Source of the DNA: Caballeronia humi
GTDB taxonomy: Bacteria; Pseudomonadota; Gammaproteobacteria; Burkholderiales; Burkholderiaceae
Length of the DNA stretch: 46,704 nucleotides
NCBI RefSeq assembly: GCF_001544475.1
Contig: NZ_FCNW02000048.1
Coordinates: 1-46,704 of the forward strand
Direction of reading: 5' to 3'
Of this stretch, positions 41,971 to 46,704 are shown piece by piece (the stretch's first letter is position 1; every line of letters begins with the position of its first letter). The position numbers and the translations under genes are program-made. Under the pieces are notes generated by a model that did no database searches, had not been told where the DNA came from, and saw nothing but the letters and a program-made list of their open reading frames with translations.

Positions 41971-43454
41971 GCGACGGCAGTCAGACTAGCGTGCGGAAGT
42001 TCGGCGTCGTAGGCGGCCTCGGGCCGCTCGCGAGCGCGGACGTCTTCTTCAAGCTGATCAAGTCGATGCCCGCGGCAAGCGACGGGGATCATCTCGATGC
42101 CATCTTCGAGCAGCATCCCTTCCGGGGTTCCGATGCAGGCAGCGAGACGTTGACGCAACGAAAGCTGTACATCTTCGATCTGTTGAACAGCTTCGAAAAG
42201 CGCGGCGTGACGACGATCGTGCTTCCTTGCTTCCTCAGCCACACTTTCATCGATGAGCTGAAGGCCAACTCGCCATTGCAGATTGTCGACATGGTCGAGG
42301 CGGTCCGCAGCCATGTAAGAAGGAAGTTTCCTGCTGTTCGCCGTGTCGGCGTGCTGGCATCCGGCTATGCGCGGCGCATAGGCCTATTCGAAAAGTATTT
42401 CGCGGCGCCCGAGTTCGAAGTGATTCATCCGCGCCTGGCCGAAGGCATCGACCTCGTCACCGAGGCCGTCTATGGACCAGACGGCGTGAAAAGCGGCAAT
42501 CTGCGTGGCCGGCCGGTCGAACTGTTGCGCGAGGCATGCGAGGACCTCATCGCGCAGGGTGCCAATGTCATCGTGCCGGGCCTGACGGAAATCGCGCTCG
42601 TCGCCGAGGACATCGGTCCTCTGCGGGTCCCGCTGGTGGATTCGAACCTCGTCTATGCACAATACGTGGTGTCGGGCCAATACGGGTCCCCGGAAACGAT
42701 CTTCAAGGTGGGTGTGGTCGGCGGAGTAGGGCCGGCGGCGACCGTCGATTTCATTCACAAGATCGTGCGCGCCACACCCGCGCGGCGCGACCAGGACCAT
42801 ATCAAGCTAATGGTCGAGCAGAATCCACAGATTCCGGACCGCACGGAGAACCTGATCGGCAACGGTCCCGACCCGACCATCTCGCTCTATGCGACCTGCA
42901 AGAGGCTCGAAGCGGGTGGCGCGGACATCATCGCCATCCCGTGCAATACCGCTCATGCTTTCGTCGAGCGCATTCAACCGTATCTCGCCGTTCCTATCGT
43001 GAACATGCTGACCGTGACAGTCCGATATCTTCGCGAGACGTTTCCAGCGCTGCGCACAGTGGGCGTGCTGGCGACGTCGGGTACGGTAGCGAGCGGCGTC
43101 TACGAAAAAGCGCTCGAGTCGCAGGGCTTGCGGCAGATCGTTCCGGGGCCCGCCTTACAGGCTCGCGTCATGGAGGCGATCTACGGCAAGGAGGGCGTGA
43201 AGGCCGGCTTTACGACCGGACAGTGCCAGGAGGATATCGCCGCCGCGATCGATGGGCTGATCACCGAGGGCGTCGAGGTCATCATCCTCGGATGTACCGA
43301 ATTGCCGCTCTTGTTTCCGCAGACTGATTTCACCGGGCGAAACGGCGCGCGCGTGCAACTGATCGACCCGACCGACGTGCTTGCAAGACAGTGCGTCACG
43401 TATGCGAGCACGGCGGCAGCGCTAACCGCATCCCCGCTGCTCGAAGCAACCTGA
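41967..43454 (+). CDS. tandem-fused Asp/Glu racemase with a degenerate N-terminal domain
   Basis: A 495-residue protein made of two complete Asp/Glu racemase units, each normally about 230-240 residues. The N-terminal unit starts at KFGVVGGLGP (residue 11) and the C-terminal unit at KVGVVGGVGP (residue 247). The C-terminal unit has both catalytic cysteines: Cys326 in IPCNTAHAF and Cys443 in LGCTELPLL. The N-terminal unit has Cys88 in LPCFLSHTF but Leu206 where the second cysteine should be (VPGLTEIAL). The usual dimer may therefore be built within one chain, with one active half. The start at 41967 overlaps the symporter stop (ATGA). It probably interconverts L- and D-aspartate for the following aspartase. 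Confidence 0.88.
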   Translation: MSDGSQTSVRKFGVVGGLGPLASADVFFKLIKSMPAASDGDHLDAIFEQHPFRGSDAGSETLTQRKLYIFDLLNSFEKRGVTTIVLPCFLSHTFIDELKANSPLQIVDMVEAVRSHVRRKFPAVRRVGVLASGYARRIGLFEKYFAAPEFEVIHPRLAEGIDLVTEAVYGPDGVKSGNLRGRPVELLREACEDLIAQGANVIVPGLTEIALVAEDIGPLRVPLVDSNLVYAQYVVSGQYGSPETIFKVGVVGGVGPAATVDFIHKIVRATPARRDQDHIKLMVEQNPQIPDRTENLIGNGPDPTISLYATCKRLEAGGADIIAIPCNTAHAFVERIQPYLAVPIVNMLTVTVRYLRETFPALRTVGVLATSGTVASGVYEKALESQGLRQIVPGPALQARVMEAIYGKEGVKAGFTTGQCQEDIAAAIDGLITEGVEVIILGCTELPLLFPQTDFTGRNGARVQLIDPTDVLARQCVTYASTAAALTASPLLEAT

Positions 43455-43559
43455 AGCGACTGATCCACCCCAATTGATATTGCTGACCAGCCTGCGCACG
43501 ACGTGCGCCGGATGACTCCGTTCGTCAGCATCATCCGCACTTTGAAAGGAAGAGAAATC

Positions 43560-44978
43560 ATGCTCACGCTTACCGAACGTATCGAACACGACCTTCTCGG
43601 CGACCTCGCCGTGCCCGCCGCAGCCTACTATGGCGTCCACACGCTGCGGGCACTCGACAATTTCCCGATCACGGGTATCCCTATCTCGGTCTATCCGAAT
43701 CTCGTCAACGCACTGGCGAGCGTGAAGGAAGCCGCCGCGCTCGCCAACTACGATCTCGGGTTACTGAGCGAACTCAAGATGCAAGCCATCGTCCAGGCGT
43801 GCAGACAAGTGCGCTCGGGCACGGCGCACGATCACTTCGTCGTCGATGTCATCCAGGGCGGCGCGGGCACTTCGACCAACATGAACGCGAACGAGGTCAT
43901 CGCGAATCTCGCGCTCGAACATCTCGGCCATCAGCGGGGCGAGTACGGCGTTCTGCATCCGAACGAGGACGTGAATCTCGGACAGAGCACGAACGATGTC
44001 TACCCGACCGCCCTGAAGATCGCCACCTATGCGGGCATCATGCAACTGGTCGAGGCGATGGGCGTGCTGCGGGCATCATTCGAGCGCAAGGCACGGGAGT
44101 TCAGCAGCGACCTCAAGATGGGCCGCACGCAGCTTCAGGATGCGGTGCCGATGACGCTCGGGCAGGAGTTCAGCACGTTCGCGGTCATGCTCGGCGAAGA
44201 CGAAGAGCGGCTCAAGGAAGCCGCGAAGCTGATCTGCGAGATCAACCTGGGCGCGACGGCGATCGGGACCGGCATCAATACGCATCCGGAGTATGCGCAG
44301 CTTGCGTGCCGGCATTTGAGCGATGTGACCGGCATCGAACTCACGACGTCGCCGAACCTGGTCGAAGCGACGCAGGATGTCGGCTCGTTCGTGCAGCTTT
44401 CCGGTGTGTTGAAGCGCGTCGCGGTCAAGCTCTCGAAGACTTGCAACGACCTTCGGCTTCTCTCGAGCGGCCCGCGCGCCGGCTTCGGGGAAATCAACCT
44501 GCCGCCCGTGCAGGCCGGCTCAAGCATCATGCCGGGCAAGGTGAATCCGGTCATTCCGGAAGTCGTCAACCAGATCGCGTTCGAAGTCATTGGCAACGAT
44601 GTGACGGTCAGCTTCGCAGCGGAGGCGGGCCAGCTTCAGCTCAACGCGTTCGAGCCTATCATCGCCCATAGCCTCTTCAAGAGCGTCGCCCACCTGCGGG
44701 CGGGGTGCCTCACACTCGCCTCGAAATGCGTCGACGGCATCACGGCCAATCGGGACCGGCTGCGCGCGATCGTCGAGCAGTCGATCGGCATCGTGACCGC
44801 GCTCAATCCCTACATCGGCTACACGCACTCGACGGAAGTCGCGAAGGAAGCGCTCGCGTCGGGCCGGAGCGTCGCGGAGATTGTAGTCGAGAAGGGGCTC
44901 TTGAGCCAGTTGCAACTCGACGAGATCCTGCAGCCCGCCATGCTGACGCAGCCGAGGAAGATTTCGTCCGCTGCGTAA
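43560..44978 (+). CDS. aspA: aspartate ammonia-lyase (aspartase)
   Basis: A 472-residue enzyme of the aspartase/fumarase superfamily that converts L-aspartate to fumarate and ammonia. Motifs are TSTNMNANE at residues 104-112, GQSTNDVYPTA from 141, and the signature loop GSSIMPGKVNPV from 320 with the catalytic serine at about 321. The first region (IEHDLLGDLAVPAAAYYGVHTLRA) is typical of AspA rather than fumarase. The ATG at 43560 follows AAAGGAAGAG. Its position after the racemase supports aspartase over fumarase. Confidence 0.93.
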   Translation: MLTLTERIEHDLLGDLAVPAAAYYGVHTLRALDNFPITGIPISVYPNLVNALASVKEAAALANYDLGLLSELKMQAIVQACRQVRSGTAHDHFVVDVIQGGAGTSTNMNANEVIANLALEHLGHQRGEYGVLHPNEDVNLGQSTNDVYPTALKIATYAGIMQLVEAMGVLRASFERKAREFSSDLKMGRTQLQDAVPMTLGQEFSTFAVMLGEDEERLKEAAKLICEINLGATAIGTGINTHPEYAQLACRHLSDVTGIELTTSPNLVEATQDVGSFVQLSGVLKRVAVKLSKTCNDLRLLSSGPRAGFGEINLPPVQAGSSIMPGKVNPVIPEVVNQIAFEVIGNDVTVSFAAEAGQLQLNAFEPIIAHSLFKSVAHLRAGCLTLASKCVDGITANRDRLRAIVEQSIGIVTALNPYIGYTHSTEVAKEALASGRSVAEIVVEKGLLSQLQLDEILQPAMLTQPRKISSAA

Positions 44979-45055
44979 GGAAACATCAGACGGGGCGCTT
45001 CGCCGATCCGCGACGTCCCGTCGTTGCGCTGTCCAATCAACCGAGGAGAATGGAA

Positions 45056-46174
45056 ATGAGCATCAAGACCATCGTGCAGCGTTCAATGCTTGTGGCAGGG
45101 CTTGTGGTGGGCGCGAGCGCCCTCAGTGCAACGAGCGCGTGGGCCGCTGATGCGGCACCGGACGCGTCGACGGCGCCCGCAGCCGGCACGCCGCGCATTC
45201 TCGTGCTGGCAACGGGCGGGACGATCTCGGGGACGGCTGATCCGCGCTCCGCGATCGGTTACAACTCGGGCAACGTGCTCGGCCAGGATCTCGTCCGGGG
45301 CGTTCCGGGCATCGAGAAGCTCGCGAATATCAGCGCCGAGCAGATATCGAATGTGGGCTCGCAGGACATGAGCGACAAGATCTGGTTTCAACTGGCGCAC
45401 CGGATTCAGGAGGCATTCGACCGGAACGAGGTGGACGGCGTCGTGATTACGCACGGCACCGATACGGTCGAGGAAACCGCGTTCTTCCTTCAAAGCGTGC
45501 TGCGCTCGGACAAGCCGGTGGTGCTGGTTGGCTCCATGCGTCCCGGAGGCTCGACGAGCGCCGATGGTCCCGGCAATCTTTATGAGGCCGTCGAAGTGGC
45601 GGCGAGCACGAAGTCTCAGGGGCGCGGCGTGATGGTCGTGATGAACGATCAGATTCACGGGCCGCGCTGGATCACGAAGACCAATACGACCGCGGTGCAG
45701 GCCTTCGCTTCGCCGAATGCGGGCGCGATCGGCTATGTTGATCCGGCGAGCGTGCGTTTTGTCACGCCGCCGCCGCAATCGGCGCGCAACGTGCTGGGCT
45801 TGCCGGCGGCCGGCCCATTGCCGCGCGTCGAGATTGTGTATGCGCATAGCAACATGGATGGGCTGCAGATCGACCACGCGATCAGCGACGGAGCGAAGGG
45901 TATCGTGCTGGCGGGCGAGGGTGATGGCGACGCGTCGAAGGAAGCGCTCGCTGCGCTCGACCGCGCGGCCAGGAAGGGGATCGTCGTCGTCCGTTCGACA
46001 CGTGTGATGTCCGGATTCGTGAACAGAAACGTGGAGGTCGACGATGACAAGAGAGGTTTCGTCGTCTCGCTTGACTTGAATCCGCAAAAGGCCCGGTTGC
46101 TTACACAGTTGCTGATTGCGAACGGTGTTACTGATTCGCAAAAAGTACAGCAGGCGTTTGGCGGAACGTGGTGA
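45056..46174 (+). CDS. ansB: periplasmic L-asparaginase (type II)
   Basis: A 372-residue asparaginase that hydrolyses asparagine to aspartate and ammonia outside the inner membrane. The signal peptide spans residues 1-30 (cleavage after AWA) and is followed by a short Ala/Pro linker. Catalytic motifs are LATGGTISG with Thr56, a conserved Tyr69, GSQDM at 101-105 and ITHGTDTVEETA with Thr135-Asp136. I chose the ATG at 45056, seven bases after GAGGAG; an ATG two codons earlier is too close to that site. It would supply aspartate to the symporter encoded in the same locus. Confidence 0.93.
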   Translation: MSIKTIVQRSMLVAGLVVGASALSATSAWAADAAPDASTAPAAGTPRILVLATGGTISGTADPRSAIGYNSGNVLGQDLVRGVPGIEKLANISAEQISNVGSQDMSDKIWFQLAHRIQEAFDRNEVDGVVITHGTDTVEETAFFLQSVLRSDKPVVLVGSMRPGGSTSADGPGNLYEAVEVAASTKSQGRGVMVVMNDQIHGPRWITKTNTTAVQAFASPNAGAIGYVDPASVRFVTPPPQSARNVLGLPAAGPLPRVEIVYAHSNMDGLQIDHAISDGAKGIVLAGEGDGDASKEALAALDRAARKGIVVVRSTRVMSGFVNRNVEVDDDKRGFVVSLDLNPQKARLLTQLLIANGVTDSQKVQQAFGGTW

Positions 46175-46704
46175 TTGGCGTTTGTTGGCTCCCCTTCCGT
46201 CGTTTCACTTATGTGCTCGACACGGCGGTTGGGCGGGCTGCGGAATGAGCTTCCGCAGCGATGACCACACACGGTGACCGTTCGAAGACGATAGTCGATT
46301 TCGACAAAAACGCACGATCGTTTCTTCTGCATGTAACGTTTTCCATTTGCGTGCCTTGTACCCTCGTTGCCGGCGCGCGCAAAGCGCAAATCGAATAGAG
46401 CCCTTTTGTGGCTTGCCGATGCATTTCTCCGCGAGCGACAACTTCTTTCCCTGCGTCGCATATCAGCTAACCAATCGATCTGCCCTGAAACAATTCGGAA
46501 TTTATTCGTAGCAGCATTGCTAATGGGACTTATCCGCGGATTAAAACGCGGACGGTAAAGGCGCGCAAACGATAAACCGATTTTTCATGCGAAGGCTCGA
46601 CGGCGATCAGCCATGCGGTCCACTTTCTCTTGTCTGTTCAAAACTGAATCAAATTCGACTGCAGCCTCTCCGTACGATCGGTCACGCGCCGGTGAAGCCC
46701 TTTA
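46175..46704. other. intergenic stretch at the window end, no gene seen
   Basis: After the asparaginase stop I find no frame with a ribosome site and recognisable protein. Base composition becomes AT-rich at about 46440-46600. An inverted repeat TCCGCG-N8-CGCGGA lies at 46533-46552 without a T-run. The region could carry a promoter for a gene beyond the window. Confidence 0.45.

Noticed and set aside
44989..45022. Imperfect hairpin GACGGGGCG ... CGTCCCGTC between aspartase and asparaginase genes
   Set aside because: It needs a G-U pair, has a long loop and no T-run, so it is not strong enough to call a terminator.
46367..46558. Possible 63-residue Arg-rich protein near the window end
   Set aside because: No ribosome site, random-looking sequence and AT-rich, non-coding codon use in its second half.
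1..46704. CRISPR arrays, tRNA or rRNA genes, insertion sequences, prophage genes
   Set aside because: No regularly spaced repeats, cloverleaf-like segments, transposase or phage-type proteins were recognised on either strand.

Overview
The window is high-GC DNA (GC-rich third codon positions, long antisense shadow frames) with gene families typical of a soil or plant-associated member of the Burkholderiales, most likely Paraburkholderia or Caballeronia. That placement rests on gene content and codon style only. No rRNA, tRNA, CRISPR array, transposase or replication origin was recognised. The content is mostly accessory: five ABC-type importers, each next to its own regulator and in some cases catabolic enzymes, then two compact catabolic loci.

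Layout. 1-2.8 kb: small exported proteins, a Phd/PIN toxin-antitoxin pair (minus strand) and the remnant of a Na/Pi-cotransporter-like gene. 2.9-6.9 kb: a four-gene importer of the polyamine/iron/phosphonate type, substrate unknown. 6.9-13.8 kb: a LacI regulator divergent from a CUT2 sugar importer (binding protein, double ATPase, two permeases) that ends in a D-tagatose/D-allulose 3-epimerase-type gene. LacI-type palindromes lie between the two. 14.2-16.6 kb: a chemoreceptor and two small orphan genes. 16.9-23.8 kb: an AraC regulator and a ribitol operon (CUT2 importer with a single-domain ATPase, ribitol 2-dehydrogenase, D-ribulokinase). 24.1-31.6 kb: a LacI regulator divergent from a beta-galactoside operon (MalK-type ATPase, GH42 beta-galactosidase, binding protein, two permeases). 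31.7-32.4 kb: an NnrU-family membrane protein. 32.7-36.5 kb: a tightly overlapping minus-strand operon encoding a ketopantoate-reductase-like enzyme, a VOC protein, a MaoC hydratase, a CaiB-type CoA-transferase and a shikimate-dehydrogenase-like enzyme, with a divergent LysR gene. 37.9-39.4 kb: a cysteine-less AhpD-like protein and an XRE/MmyB-type regulator. 39.6-46.2 kb: an aspartate/asparagine locus (LysR, DAACS symporter, tandem-fused Asp/Glu racemase, aspartase, periplasmic asparaginase). 46.2-46.7 kb: no recognisable gene.

How they fit together. The ribitol genes form a complete route from ribitol through D-ribulose to D-ribulose 5-phosphate. The epimerase cluster would import a ketose or related sugar and epimerise it at C3. 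The galactoside operon imports and hydrolyses a beta-galactoside in the cytoplasm. The aspartate locus would deamidate asparagine in the periplasm, import aspartate, interconvert its enantiomers and release fumarate and ammonia.

The most unusual items are a two-domain racemase whose N-terminal half lacks one of the two catalytic cysteines; two ATGC-N7-GCAT boxes exactly 21 bp apart between the LysR gene and the symporter gene; and the five-gene PanE/VOC/MaoC/CaiB/AroE-like operon, whose pathway I cannot name.
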